Shown here piece by piece: positions 24,686 to 32,854 of a stretch of 64,000 nt of DNA. The notes under the pieces were generated by a model. It was not told the DNA's origin and made no database searches. It saw only the letters and a program-made list of their open reading frames with translations. The position numbers were made by a program, and so were the translations under genes. Source of the DNA: Nitrososphaerota archaeon (lineage in GTDB: Archaea > Thermoproteota > Nitrososphaeria > Nitrososphaerales > Nitrosopumilaceae); the NCBI GenBank assembly GCA_028867675.1, contig JAGWGA010000004.1, forward strand, positions 1-64,000. The letters are read 5' to 3'. The first letter of the stretch is position 1. Every line of letters begins with the position of its first letter.

Positions 24686-25984
24686 TCATTTTATCCAAGT
24701 TAAAAACATGATTGCCACTGAAAATCCAATTACTAGTACAGCCGTCCAACCCACAATGTTGCTTATTTTACTATTAGTATATCCTTCAAGAATTTTCTTA
24801 TCATTAGCAATTTTCATAATTACAACAACAAGTGGAATAGAAATGACTCCATTAATTACAGCAGCATATATGAGAGCCTTAATCGGGTCAACATTTGAAA
24901 AGTTTATCCAAAGTCCTATTACGGTAGATGCCGCAATTATCAAGTAAAACCCCTTGGCTTGTTTGAATTTTTTACTTAGACCCTGCTTCCATCCTAATAC
25001 TTCTGATAACGCGTATGCTGACGACCCAGCAAGAACCGGTATTGCGAGCAAGCCAACACCAATTACTCCGAAAGCAAAGATGATTTTTGCCAATTCGCCT
25101 GAATGTGGGAATGTCTTCACTAAAGGTTCCAGCGCCTTTGCAGCTTCGTCTGCAGTTGCAATATCTGCCAATCCATGAATATGAAGTGTTCCTGCAGTAG
25201 TGATTATGATAAACCACATTATAATTTGGGAAAACGCCATACCTATGGCATTATCCATTTTCATACTCCTAAACTCTTTTTTTTGAATTTTTGGTTTACC
25301 TTCTCCAATGTCTTTAATTTTATTTTTTAAGATATCTTCTTCAGCTTCTTGAGAGGTCTGCCAAAAAAACAGATATGGCGATATGGTGGTACCAAATATC
25401 GCAACAAAGAGCATTGCAAATGCAGGAGTAAACTCAATATGAGGAATTACAGTTGCAATCAATATGTCATTCCAATTTGCTCCAACAATAAATGCCGTAA
25501 CCATATAGGCAAGTAAACTTAGAGTTAGATATTTTAGTAATGATAGATATTTTTTATATGGAACAAAAATTTCTGTACATATAATCATGACAGTAAAAAA
25601 CACAGTTACAATCACTATTGGCAATTGTGGAAAAACAAGTTTTATTGATGCAGACATGGCGCCGATATCAGCACCAATGTTTATCGTGTTTGCAATCAAG
25701 AGCAGACTGACTATGGGATAGAGTATGTTTTTTGAATATCTTTTTTTTACAATCCCAGCCAATCCGCTTCCTGTGACTAGACCAATGCGGGCACACATTT
25801 CTTGAATTACGACCATCAAAGGAAATTGAAATAACGCCATCCACAGAGTGCCAAAGCCAAATTGAGCCCCTGCTTGAGAATACGTAGCAATACCTGAAGG
25901 ATCATCATCTGCAGCACCGGTTATCCAGCCAGGGCCTAGGATCTTGAAAAATGATTTTATTTTGAATAATTTAGAACTTGACAT
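24686..25984 (-). CDS. NRAMP-related transporter with non-canonical metal site
   Basis: Eleven hydrophobic segments and the overall NRAMP pattern, but TM1 reads DDDPSGIAT (residues 26-33, no DPGN Asn) and TM6 reads TTISPY (199-204) instead of A-x-x-MPH, so the soft Met ligand is absent. In the NRAMP superfamily that pattern marks the NRAMP-related Mg2+ transporter clade and other divergent members, so Mg2+ or another hard cation is more likely than Mn2+. Two palindromes directly upstream of its TATA box suggest metal- or stress-dependent repression. Confidence 0.78.
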   Translation of the reverse strand: MSSSKLFKIKSFFKILGPGWITGAADDDPSGIATYSQAGAQFGFGTLWMALFQFPLMVVIQEMCARIGLVTGSGLAGIVKKRYSKNILYPIVSLLLIANTINIGADIGAMSASIKLVFPQLPIVIVTVFFTVMIICTEIFVPYKKYLSLLKYLTLSLLAYMVTAFIVGANWNDILIATVIPHIEFTPAFAMLFVAIFGTTISPYLFFWQTSQEAEEDILKNKIKDIGEGKPKIQKKEFRSMKMDNAIGMAFSQIIMWFIIITTAGTLHIHGLADIATADEAAKALEPLVKTFPHSGELAKIIFAFGVIGVGLLAIPVLAGSSAYALSEVLGWKQGLSKKFKQAKGFYLIIAASTVIGLWINFSNVDPIKALIYAAVINGVISIPLVVVIMKIANDKKILEGYTNSKISNIVGWTAVLVIGFSVAIMFLTWIK

Positions 25985-26019
25985 TAATTGGAAATAAAGT
26001 TCATCACTAATATCATTAT

Positions 26020-26062
26020 ACTATGTTCAACATAGTTACAATATAGAACATGTTTCATGTTC
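26020..26062. promoter_or_regulatory. Two palindromes at the NRAMP-related gene promoter
   Basis: ACTATGTTCAACATAGT (26020-26036) is a perfect 17-bp odd palindrome abutting the minus-strand TATA-like AGTATAATGA (26010-26019), 36 bp from the start codon. GAACATG-TTT-CATGTTC (26046-26062) is a second perfect inverted repeat 9 bp further upstream. The half-site AACAT is common to both, so one dimeric regulator could bind twice. Confidence 0.55.
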
Positions 26063-26144
26063 TTCTAATAACTATAAAACTCCAGTCAGAGTGAGTTTAC
26101 AGACTGGATAGATCTTATTCAGGATTCATAAATTAGGAGTAAGA

Positions 26145-26720
26145 TCAGTTTGAAATTAAATTAATCAGTTTAGAGGTTTTAATTATTTTTGCACCATAAT
26201 TTGTTTTCATATAATCTAGTGCAGTAGAATGTTCATTTTCTTGAAATGCTGTAACTCCATCTTCAGGTATTACAATATCATATCCTCGAACAAACGCATC
26301 AAAGGCGGTATGTTTTGCACAAATGTTGGTATGAATTCCTGTTATGATAAGAACATCAGGTCCTTTATTGCCAAATTTCTTCTTTAAAAGTCCATCAAGA
26401 CGGGTATTGTAAAATGCACTATAGGTGCGTTTTGGCACTATATTATCACAATTAGAAGGAGTGAGGTCGTCAATCACTCTTGCACCTTTGGTGCCTTTTA
26501 GTGCGTGTGGCCCCCATAGCTTGAATTCATAATCATCACTTGACAGATGGGCATCATTACAGTAAAAGATCGGAATATCTTTTACCCTAGATGCCTCCAA
26601 TAGGGATTTTATCTTGGGTATGATCTTTTTTGCCCGTGTACATTTTAATTTCCCATATACAAAGTCGTTGAGCATATCCACTACCAAAACGGCATAAGTT
26701 ACACTCTTTGTTTTCTTCAT
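26145..26720 (-). CDS. pncA: Isochorismatase-family hydrolase, probable nicotinamidase
   Basis: The catalytic triad of nicotinamidases is visible: Asp15 (VVDMLNDF), Lys97 (VPKRTYSAF) and Cys134 (GIHTNICAKHT). Metal ligands Asp56 and His58 (NDAHLSSDD) fit the zinc/iron site of PncA. It would convert nicotinamide to nicotinate for NAD salvage. ATG at 26720 follows a TATA-like TTTATAG by about 26 bp; an upstream GTG falls in the promoter. The adjacent gene contains only a fragment of PncB, the enzyme of the next step. Confidence 0.78.
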   Translation of the reverse strand: MKKTKSVTYAVLVVDMLNDFVYGKLKCTRAKKIIPKIKSLLEASRVKDIPIFYCNDAHLSSDDYEFKLWGPHALKGTKGARVIDDLTPSNCDNIVPKRTYSAFYNTRLDGLLKKKFGNKGPDVLIITGIHTNICAKHTAFDAFVRGYDIVIPEDGVTAFQENEHSTALDYMKTNYGAKIIKTSKLINLISN

Positions 26721-26796
26721 ATGTTTAGTAATTACCCTATACACTATAAAGAAATAACTAGATTCTCAATTTGGAAATTAATAGCATGTAAAAATA

Positions 26797-27402
26797 CTAT
26801 TGTGGCCTAAATTCTCTTGCAATAGTTTCTAGTTTTTCACTATATGATACTGGGAATGATTCTGTAATTTTATTGAACGTTCGAAAATCTTTTGGAAGTG
26901 TATCTCTTTGTGATATGTGATAATCTCGAATCTTGGAAAGCGATTGTAATTTATGTAGTATTTTGCCATGACCCATTACTTTTTTTAGAAGAGGAATCGC
27001 ATCATCAAACTTTTCGTCCTCAAGCCCAACCATGTCTTGTTTGATAATGCCATCTGAGAACATTCTAAAAATTTGTTTAGGTGCAGGGTATGTTTTCTTA
27101 CCAGTACTAGTTTTTAGTTTGTATGTTATTTCATATTTGTTTTTAGATATCAGCGTCTTGATTGCAACAAGTTTGTAGACTCCATTCATCGCAGGATCAT
27201 CCCTTGACGTTGCAAGTTCTGTACCCACTCCAAAAACATCGATAGGAGAATTGTTTTTAATCAAATCTGAAATAATAGCCTCGTCAAGATCTCCACTTGC
27301 CATTATTTTAATTGCTTCAATTAACTTTAGATTCGGTTTGACAGAAATTGGATTTGGCGTCATGTAATCTTCTACTTTGAGTTGTAATTTATCAAAAACC
27401 AC
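26797..27402 (-). CDS. Chimera: CBS-protein N-terminus fused to C-terminal third of nicotinate phosphoribosyltransferase
   Basis: Residues 1-35 (KLQLKVEDYMTPNPISV...EAIKIMAS) match the start of the neighbouring CBS protein at 27479-28261. From about residue 36 (GDLDEAIISDLI, IDVFGVGTELATSRDDPAMN, GVYKLVAIKT) to the end it matches the C-terminal part of PncB-type nicotinate phosphoribosyltransferase. The PncB N-terminal domain and the region with the catalytic His are absent, so normal enzyme activity is unlikely. The reading frame is intact and a TGATAATCA site precedes it, so it may be expressed. It could be a decayed gene or a new regulator. Confidence 0.7.
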   Translation of the reverse strand: MVFDKLQLKVEDYMTPNPISVKPNLKLIEAIKIMASGDLDEAIISDLIKNNSPIDVFGVGTELATSRDDPAMNGVYKLVAIKTLISKNKYEITYKLKTSTGKKTYPAPKQIFRMFSDGIIKQDMVGLEDEKFDDAIPLLKKVMGHGKILHKLQSLSKIRDYHISQRDTLPKDFRTFNKITESFPVSYSEKLETIAREFRPQ

Positions 27403-27454
27403 ACATTTTCTTCTCTACTGGTGCTATTTGACTATGAAAAGTAAATTTCATTCA

Positions 27455-27463
27455 TGATAATCA
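27455..27463. promoter_or_regulatory. TGATWATCA operator candidate (chimeric gene)
   Basis: Exact TGATAATCA about 53 bp upstream of the CBS/PncB chimera start, in the short gap behind the next CBS gene. Confidence 0.5.
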
Positions 27464-27478
27464 GATGTGAAATTCATC

Positions 27479-28261
27479 TTATTCCTCGTTTGAAAAACTG
27501 GTTGTAAATGATTCTACAATATCTCTTGCAGTAACTATGGCATAGTATTTGCCAGCTTTTGTCAAAACTAGACGTTTTATCTTGTTTTTACTCATGATCT
27601 TTGAGGCATCTCCTCCCTTTATTCCAGCAGACGATTTTACAAGAGGAGTGGTACAATAGCCACCCACAGGATTATGAATCTCAACGTCATTTGCAAGTAC
27701 GTTTACCAATAGGTCACGTTCAGTAAAAATGCCGTAGGGTTTATTGTTTTTTAGAACAATTACACTGCCGATTCTTTTTTTATACATCATTTTTGATGCT
27801 GCAAGAATGGAATCATCATAATTGACGGTATGCAAGATAGTGCTCCGCACTTTGGAAAGATTTGGATTTGCTGTTGTTCTTCTAAAGGCACGCACCATAT
27901 CCGTGGCTGTTATTATTCCAACCAAACGTTTTGCATCAAAAACAAGTAGTCTAGTTTTCTTTTTCATCATTAGCTGAGCCGCATCTATAACCTTGGTAGT
28001 AGGAGATACAATTTCAAATGGACTAAGTTTGATATTTTTTAGTTTAACATCTGAAATATTTTTGTGAATTGATAAATTCTCAAGAATTTGTCTTTCGGTC
28101 AGAATTCCAATTGGCTTACGATGTTTTTCAACAACTAGATTTCCTATCTCAGTATCTGCCATAATCTGAATGGCCTCTGAAAAACTTGAATTATCTTTTA
28201 CTACAAGAGGTTTTGGACTCATATAATCTGCGACTTTGAGGTCTAATGTTTTGATTGCCAA
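27479..28261 (-). CDS. Four-CBS-domain protein, 260 aa
   Basis: Two Bateman modules: CBS motifs begin at VADYMSPKPLVV, VKLKNIKLSPFEIVS, RSTILHTVNYDDSIL and the region GGYCTTPLVKSSAGI, each ending in a (I/V)-(I/V)-T-x-x-D/E-type segment such as GILTERQIL, GIITATDMV, GIFTERDLL and AIVTARDIV. Such proteins bind adenine nucleotides (AMP, ATP or similar) and act as energy sensors. A TATA-like TTATTATAT lies inside the longest frame, so the TTG at 28261 is the likely start. A degenerate TGGTAATCA is at 28315-28323. Confidence 0.82.
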   Translation of the reverse strand: MAIKTLDLKVADYMSPKPLVVKDNSSFSEAIQIMADTEIGNLVVEKHRKPIGILTERQILENLSIHKNISDVKLKNIKLSPFEIVSPTTKVIDAAQLMMKKKTRLLVFDAKRLVGIITATDMVRAFRRTTANPNLSKVRSTILHTVNYDDSILAASKMMYKKRIGSVIVLKNNKPYGIFTERDLLVNVLANDVEIHNPVGGYCTTPLVKSSAGIKGGDASKIMSKNKIKRLVLTKAGKYYAIVTARDIVESFTTSFSNEE

Positions 28262-28357
28262 TACCAAATCTATTATGTTCAAATATAATAAAATCAAAAC
28301 AAGATTCTCATTAGTGGTAATCAGTTAATTTTAAAGCATTATATTTTTTAGATTAGA

Positions 28358-29020
28358 TCAACTAACAATTACGAGTCCCTTCATCCAAGGATGAATCGTA
28401 CAATAATAGTTATACTTGCCTTCGTTATAGAAGGTGTAACTCCAACCAGCACTTGGTTGGATTATATCCGAGTCAAACTTTCCACCAATATCCGTCACTG
28501 TATGAATGACAGTGTCATCGTTTGTCCAAGTAACTGTAGTGCCAGTGTTTACTTGGATTATTGTTGGATGATATGATTCTGTAGTGTTAATCTGCCATGC
28601 ACCAGCAACTATTGAGACCTTGTCTGTTTTGATTATCATGTGTTGATAGAACGTAGCATTTTGTGCTGGAGGTAAACTAATCATCATGTTATGCATGACA
28701 CCGCTATTTTGAGCCATCATCCACGGGCCCATATACTGTTGTCTAAAATTTGAATTTGCCATCATCTGGGTCATCAATGTGTTCATAAATTGGGGATCTT
28801 GAAGCATAAGATTAACCCAATTTTTCATTGCATCAGGGTTTGAGATCATACTACTCATCCAAGTGTGAGGCAAAGTAGGATCAATCCAACCCATTGGACC
28901 TGGCACAGGAGCATTTTGCATCATCATAGAAGATCTATTATATGAGATCATACTTCCAATGGCAAATCCTGCGACAAATACGCCAACAATAATACCTATG
29001 AGAACATAACGGCTTACCAT
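28358..29020 (-). CDS. Membrane-anchored Met-rich protein with C-terminal cupredoxin domain
   Basis: Residues 6-26 form an N-terminal membrane anchor, residues 30-125 are very rich in Met (MMMQNAPVPGPMG, MMANSNFRQQYMGPWMM), and the last ~95 residues form a plastocyanin-like domain. Type 1 copper ligands are the His in DDTVIHTVTD plus Cys207, His210 and Met213 in YYCTIHPWMKG. It is a probable extracytoplasmic blue copper electron carrier or copper-binding protein, like many in ammonia-oxidising archaea. A TGATAACGT variant lies about 54 bp upstream. Confidence 0.85.
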   Translation of the reverse strand: MVSRYVLIGIIVGVFVAGFAIGSMISYNRSSMMMQNAPVPGPMGWIDPTLPHTWMSSMISNPDAMKNWVNLMLQDPQFMNTLMTQMMANSNFRQQYMGPWMMAQNSGVMHNMMISLPPAQNATFYQHMIIKTDKVSIVAGAWQINTTESYHPTIIQVNTGTTVTWTNDDTVIHTVTDIGGKFDSDIIQPSAGWSYTFYNEGKYNYYCTIHPWMKGLVIVS

Positions 29021-29073
29021 TAGAATTAAATTCTAATCTCAGAGTATTAAATGGTCAATACCAATCTCAATTA

Positions 29074-29082
29074 TGATAACGT
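29074..29082. promoter_or_regulatory. TGATWATCA-like site (cupredoxin gene)
   Basis: TTATGATAACGTG carries the half-site TGATAA; it is centred about 28 bp upstream of the minus-strand TATA-like TTTAATAC. Degenerate copy. Confidence 0.35.
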
Positions 29083-29105
29083 GATTTTGAAAATATTTTT
29101 AAAAT

Positions 29106-29744
29106 TTATCTAATTATCATGACCGGACATTTTGCCAATTCAGAGACCTTTCTACTAACACTTCCAATGGCGGTAATTTTTTTCATTCCGTGTAGTCCTT
29201 GACTTCCAATTACGATTAGATCTATTTTACTTTGATTTGCAAATTTCAAAATAGAATCAGATGCTCTTCCAATTAGAACTTCAACTTGTACATCAATGCC
29301 ATGTTTTGTACATTCGTTTATTTGATGTTGTAATTTTGTAGGAGTACCAAATTTCTTTGGAATACTAATCTCACGTTTTAATTTATTTAGTTTTTTATTT
29401 ATAACTTCGCTCAATAACCCAGGTGGAACATCTGAGGCCACTTCGAGTACTGAAAGAAGGTATATTTTTGAACCAAATGCTTTTGCAATATCGAGTGCTT
29501 CAGATAATGCATTTTTTGAAAAATTGGACCCATCATATGGTACTAGAATCTTTTTGTATTTTTTTACAAGAGGAGTTCCGGTTATAGTAGATTGTATTTT
29601 AGATGAAATAATATCTATTTTTGATAAATCCCTAAGCAAGTTCTCGTTAGAGCCATATTTTGCATTATAGAGTAAGGTCTTGAGGGTTTGACGTATTGTA
29701 GATATTTGATTTGACAGTTCTTCATTTTCTGAATTCTTTGACAT
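29106..29744 (-). CDS. Universal stress protein with N-terminal extension
   Basis: The Usp domain occupies about residues 65-212, opening with KKILVPYDGSNFSKNALSEA and closing with the ATP-binding signature VIGSQGLHGMKKITAIGSVSRKV. The first 62 residues are an extra helical, polar segment (NQISTIRQTLKTLLYNAKYG) not present in the other Usp proteins here and possibly a partner-binding helix. The promoter carries TGATATAATCA at 29787-29797. Confidence 0.85.
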   Translation of the reverse strand: MSKNSENEELSNQISTIRQTLKTLLYNAKYGSNENLLRDLSKIDIISSKIQSTITGTPLVKKYKKILVPYDGSNFSKNALSEALDIAKAFGSKIYLLSVLEVASDVPPGLLSEVINKKLNKLKREISIPKKFGTPTKLQHQINECTKHGIDVQVEVLIGRASDSILKFANQSKIDLIVIGSQGLHGMKKITAIGSVSRKVSELAKCPVMIIR

Positions 29745-29786
29745 GTCTTCTCACAAACAACGATTTTACTTGTTATTAGGCCTAAC

Positions 29787-29797
29787 TGATATAATCA
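29787..29797. promoter_or_regulatory. TGATWATCA-like site (USP gene)
   Basis: TGATATAATCA has the same TGAT/ATCA ends with two extra central bases. It overlaps the stop codon of the upstream CBS gene and lies about 43 bp before the Usp start. Confidence 0.35.
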
Positions 29798-30649
29798 TGC
29801 AAAATGGGGATCATTCTTTACAAGTCGTTCATGGGTCTCTACTTTGGTGTACGCTTTTACTATATCCGTGGCAGTAATGACACCTTTTAGATCATTTGCG
29901 TCAACTACTGGAATACCGCTTACTTTGTATTCAACCATCAAATTAGCAGCCTTTGTCAAGTCATCTTCGGATCTTACTACAATCAATTCTGAATCAATTA
30001 TGTCCCCAATAGTCATACCTTTTCTAGAATCCTCTGGCAATAGATAATTCCTATTTGGGTTTTTGAAATACATGCTATTTCTAAGAAATGAATCATATGT
30101 TATCACTCCCAATGTTTTTCCATCATTATCTGTAACAACAAGTCTTGAAATTTTATTTTTGTTTAGCATATCTAATCCAAAATATAAGGAATCAGTCTTT
30201 CTACAAGTCATTATTTTTTGAGATATGTAGTTTTTTACTTTGTATGTACCAGGATATTTAATTGCAAAGTTACGGACAAGATCTGACTTGGTAATTATTC
30301 CTACCAATTTTCCTTTTCCATCCACGATTACAACAGAACTAATTTGAAATGTATCCATTCTTATTGCACACTGAGAAAATATGTCTTGACCATCTATTGA
30401 TACAGTTACAAGATTCCTAGTCATTAATTCTTTAATCGGGATTTCATTTAAGGCTCGTACAGTTTTGTCATATTCTAGAAAACTTCCAAGATCCCTTTCA
30501 GTTATAATACCGATTGGAAGATCTTTTTCAACGATAACAATTCGTTTGACATTATTTTTCTGCATTAGTAATAATGCATCATGTATTGTATTTTCTTTAG
30601 ATAACGTAATAACAGGCGAAGAATATTGAGTCATTTCTTTAAATTCCAT
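29795..30649 (-). CDS. Four-CBS-domain protein, 284 aa
   Basis: Four CBS repeats can be followed by their strand-turn signatures: GIITERDLGSF, GIITKSDLVRNF, GVITYDSFLRN and GVITATDIVKAY. The paired repeats should form two nucleotide-binding Bateman modules. It has no other domain, so it is a cytosolic adenine-nucleotide sensor or regulatory subunit. The promoter has an exact TGATTATCA 29 bp upstream of its TATA box, and the gene is followed by a Usp gene on the same strand. Confidence 0.83.
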   Translation of the reverse strand: MEFKEMTQYSSPVITLSKENTIHDALLLMQKNNVKRIVIVEKDLPIGIITERDLGSFLEYDKTVRALNEIPIKELMTRNLVTVSIDGQDIFSQCAIRMDTFQISSVVIVDGKGKLVGIITKSDLVRNFAIKYPGTYKVKNYISQKIMTCRKTDSLYFGLDMLNKNKISRLVVTDNDGKTLGVITYDSFLRNSMYFKNPNRNYLLPEDSRKGMTIGDIIDSELIVVRSEDDLTKAANLMVEYKVSGIPVVDANDLKGVITATDIVKAYTKVETHERLVKNDPHFA

Positions 30650-30702
30650 CTAAATACCATATTCAAAAAAAGCATTTAAAATCAAATTACAATTTCCAAC
30701 TC

Positions 30703-30711
30703 TGATTATCA
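30703..30711. promoter_or_regulatory. TGATWATCA operator candidate (CBS gene)
   Basis: Exact TGATTATCA centred 29 bp upstream of the TATA-like TTTTAAAT (30674-30682) of the four-CBS gene. Confidence 0.55.
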
Positions 30712-30735
30712 GTCATATAAAAAAAATTCTAGTTC

Positions 30736-31101
30736 CTAATTCTCAATATCCGAATTAGGGACAATTTCTACTTCAAGAGAGCCATTTCTGAAGCAGGTCA
30801 TTATGGATTTCACTCTGGATTTGTAAAGAAAGTATTTTTTTCCGTCTTGGTTAATCGATCCAGATATTCCCAATAGCTTGTGTTTGTGCAACAGTTGCAC
30901 CCTGCGATATGCAGTGCTTATCGGTATGCCGCACTCGTTACTTAGGTCGATTGCGGATTTTGGCAGATCCATGGTGGCTTCTAAAATACCTCTAGAGTAC
31001 TTGTCGGCCAGAATTTCAAGATATACATCCTTGGTGGATGGTTCTTGGACTGATTTTCCTTGTAATAATATTTGCATGATGTATGATTCATTCTGTTTCA
31101 T
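30736..31101 (-). CDS. Winged helix-turn-helix regulator, about 121 aa
   Basis: An ArsR-like winged HTH: KYSRGILEATMDLPKSAIDL then NECGIPISTAYRRVQLLHKH as the recognition helix, followed by the wing (LGISGSINQDGKKYFLYKSR). A paralogue with the same KxFxVYKSR wing lies at 60984-61319. The frame extends upstream to a TTG at 31158, but a perfect palindrome at 31116-31129 lies between that TTG and the ATG at 31101, so the ATG is more likely the start. Being inside the stress island, it is a candidate regulator of it. Confidence 0.72.
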   Translation of the reverse strand: MKQNESYIMQILLQGKSVQEPSTKDVYLEILADKYSRGILEATMDLPKSAIDLSNECGIPISTAYRRVQLLHKHKLLGISGSINQDGKKYFLYKSRVKSIMTCFRNGSLEVEIVPNSDIEN

Positions 31102-31115
31102 ATAGGCAGCAAGTC

Positions 31116-31129
31116 TGCATTGCAATGCA
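31116..31129. promoter_or_regulatory. 14-bp palindrome upstream of the wHTH gene
   Basis: TGCATTGCAATGCA is perfectly symmetric and lies 15-28 bp upstream of the ATG at 31101. It is a natural candidate for autoregulation by the winged-helix protein. Confidence 0.45.
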
Positions 31130-31175
31130 CTGCAACCAAGATATGAATAGAATCTCAAGTCTTAAATATTAAATT

Positions 31176-31706
31176 ATGAAGGTTAGTTTATTGAAAAATT
31201 CAAAGATGGGTCTTGTAGCACTGGTGCTCTTGTCAATATCATTTCTAACCGCAATTGGACAGACATCCAGTTCCATCACAGTTACAACTGACAAGTCATC
31301 ATATTCAGATGGAAATACCATCACCATATCTGGAACTGTAACTGATCAACTAAACATACCAATATCCATCGTAATCAAGGATAGTTCCCAAAATATAGTA
31401 TACATTGCTCAAACAAACCCTAATTCTGATAATACCTATTCTACTCAAGCAACTGCAGGAGGAGACCTTTGGAAGACTCCAGGCACTTATGAAATCGATG
31501 TAACGTATGGCAGCAAAGATGTTACCTCCAAGACAACATTTGAGTTCACAACTAGTCCTCAACCAATATCAACATCAAATACTGGAAATCAAACTAATGC
31601 AACTGCAGTAATTCCAGAGTTTGGCACATTGGCTCTTTCAATATTGGCCATATCCATTCTAGCAGTTATTGCATATAGTAGAACAAGACATTCTTTTAGA
31701 ATCTAA
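31176..31706 (+). CDS. Secreted protein with PEFG-CTERM-like sorting signal
   Basis: A signal peptide (residues about 9-28, LVALVLLSISFLTAIGQ) leads into a beta-sandwich region (SSITVTTDKSSYSDGNTITI and ISGTVTDQLNIPISIVIKD) typical of Ig-like or macroglobulin-type surface domains. The C-terminus has the tripartite tail VIPEFGTLALS, a hydrophobic helix and basic residues (YSRTRHSFRI), i.e. the PEFG-CTERM form processed by the thaumarchaeal archaeosortase. It is therefore likely to be surface-anchored. Confidence 0.75.
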   Translation: MKVSLLKNSKMGLVALVLLSISFLTAIGQTSSSITVTTDKSSYSDGNTITISGTVTDQLNIPISIVIKDSSQNIVYIAQTNPNSDNTYSTQATAGGDLWKTPGTYEIDVTYGSKDVTSKTTFEFTTSPQPISTSNTGNQTNATAVIPEFGTLALSILAISILAVIAYSRTRHSFRI

Positions 31707-31732
31707 ATAATAATAATTTTCAATTAAAACTT

Positions 31733-32209
31733 CTAGTGTATAATCATGACTGGGCATTTTGCCAATTCGGATATTTTTCTACTCACACTTCCAAGTGCTT
31801 TTACTTGACTCATGCCGTGAAGACCCTTACTTCCTATTACAATAAGATCAGGATGAACACCACGCTCATATTTTAAAATTGACTCAACCGGTCTTCCTGC
31901 AACTACATCATAGTAGGCATTTAGTGCACCTTTTGATTTACATATTGCAACATCAGCAAGAAGTTCTTTTCTTGCAATTGATTTTGCAGCAACCATAAAC
32001 TGCCCTATGGATTTTTCCAATTGTTCATCTTTTTTCAATAAAGAAAGTAACATTCCGGGAGGAAAATCACTAGTATCAACCGCTGTTACAAGATATAGTT
32101 TGGACTTGAATCTTTTTGCCAACCCAATTGCGTGCAAGAGTGCCTTTCTGGAATGTTTTGAACCATCAATTGGAACCAGTATTTTCTTAAAAGTTGTGAC
32201 TTCTGACAT
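31733..32209 (-). CDS. Universal stress protein
   Basis: 158-aa Usp domain: KKILVPIDGSKHSRKALLHA at the start and VIGSKGLHGMSQVKALGSVSRKI at the end, so ATP-binding. Closest by eye to the Usp at 29106-29744 (same SVSRK(I/V)SELAKCPVMII end). A weak TGATATTA lies about 45 bp upstream. Confidence 0.87.
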   Translation of the reverse strand: MSEVTTFKKILVPIDGSKHSRKALLHAIGLAKRFKSKLYLVTAVDTSDFPPGMLLSLLKKDEQLEKSIGQFMVAAKSIARKELLADVAICKSKGALNAYYDVVAGRPVESILKYERGVHPDLIVIGSKGLHGMSQVKALGSVSRKISELAKCPVMIIH

Positions 32210-32284
32210 GTTTATACTAAATTACAAAACCATACTTAAGTCAATTCCAAGATTTCATGAGTGATATTAAGAGTAAATCAGCAA

Positions 32285-32293
32285 TGATAATCA
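32285..32293. promoter_or_regulatory. TGATWATCA operator candidate (hsp20 promoter)
   Basis: Exact TGATAATCA centred 15 bp upstream of the TATA-like ACTAAATA (32300-32307), which in turn is about 26 bp before the leaderless hsp20 ATG. Confidence 0.58.
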
Positions 32294-32331
32294 AAAAAAA
32301 CTAAATAAGTTACAAACGAGTTCTTTGCAAT

Positions 32332-32817
32332 ATGGACAAACCAAAGAAGTCCGAGTCGTCAGAGCATCTAGTCCCATTTTGGAGACAAAATTGGGCCGAT
32401 TTAGACAGGGTGTTTGACAACTTTCGAAGAGAATTTGAAAGATCAGTGTCCTCATTTCCAGCATTAAATCTCCCGGCAATGCCAATGGCATCAATGTCTT
32501 GCGATGTGCTTGACGAAGGAGATCGTTATGTAATTCATGCAGAAATGCCAGGAGTAGAAAAGAAAGATGTCAAACTCAATGCATCGGACAGCGGTGTAGA
32601 AATCTCTGCAGAACACAAGGAAGAATCAGAGGAAAAGAAAAAAGACTATTTAAGAAAGGAGAGAAAAGCCGTCTCATATTACAGAAGATTGCCACTCCCA
32701 GAGAAGGTAGACTCTTCAAAGGCACAGGCAAAATTAAACAATGGAATTCTAACTGTAGACATACCAAAAGTAACTCCTACGCCAAAGAGCCAGAGTAAAG
32801 ACATCCCTGTACAATAA
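32332..32817 (+). CDS. hsp20: Small heat-shock protein (Hsp20 / alpha-crystallin)
   Basis: Alpha-crystallin domain from about residue 60 (DEGDRYVIHAEMPGVEKKDV) to 150 with the conserved NGILTVDIPK strand near the end. The N-terminal arm (FWRQNWADLDRVFDNFRREF) is aromatic and amphipathic, as needed for oligomer assembly; the short tail lacks a clear I-x-I but has KDIPVQ. ATP-independent holdase in the cytosol. The exact TGATAATCA at its promoter suggests stress control. Confidence 0.9.
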   Translation: MDKPKKSESSEHLVPFWRQNWADLDRVFDNFRREFERSVSSFPALNLPAMPMASMSCDVLDEGDRYVIHAEMPGVEKKDVKLNASDSGVEISAEHKEESEEKKKDYLRKERKAVSYYRRLPLPEKVDSSKAQAKLNNGILTVDIPKVTPTPKSQSKDIPVQ

Positions 32818-32854
32818 ATTCATTTTTTTTTTTGAAATCAGATTAGAAATAGCA

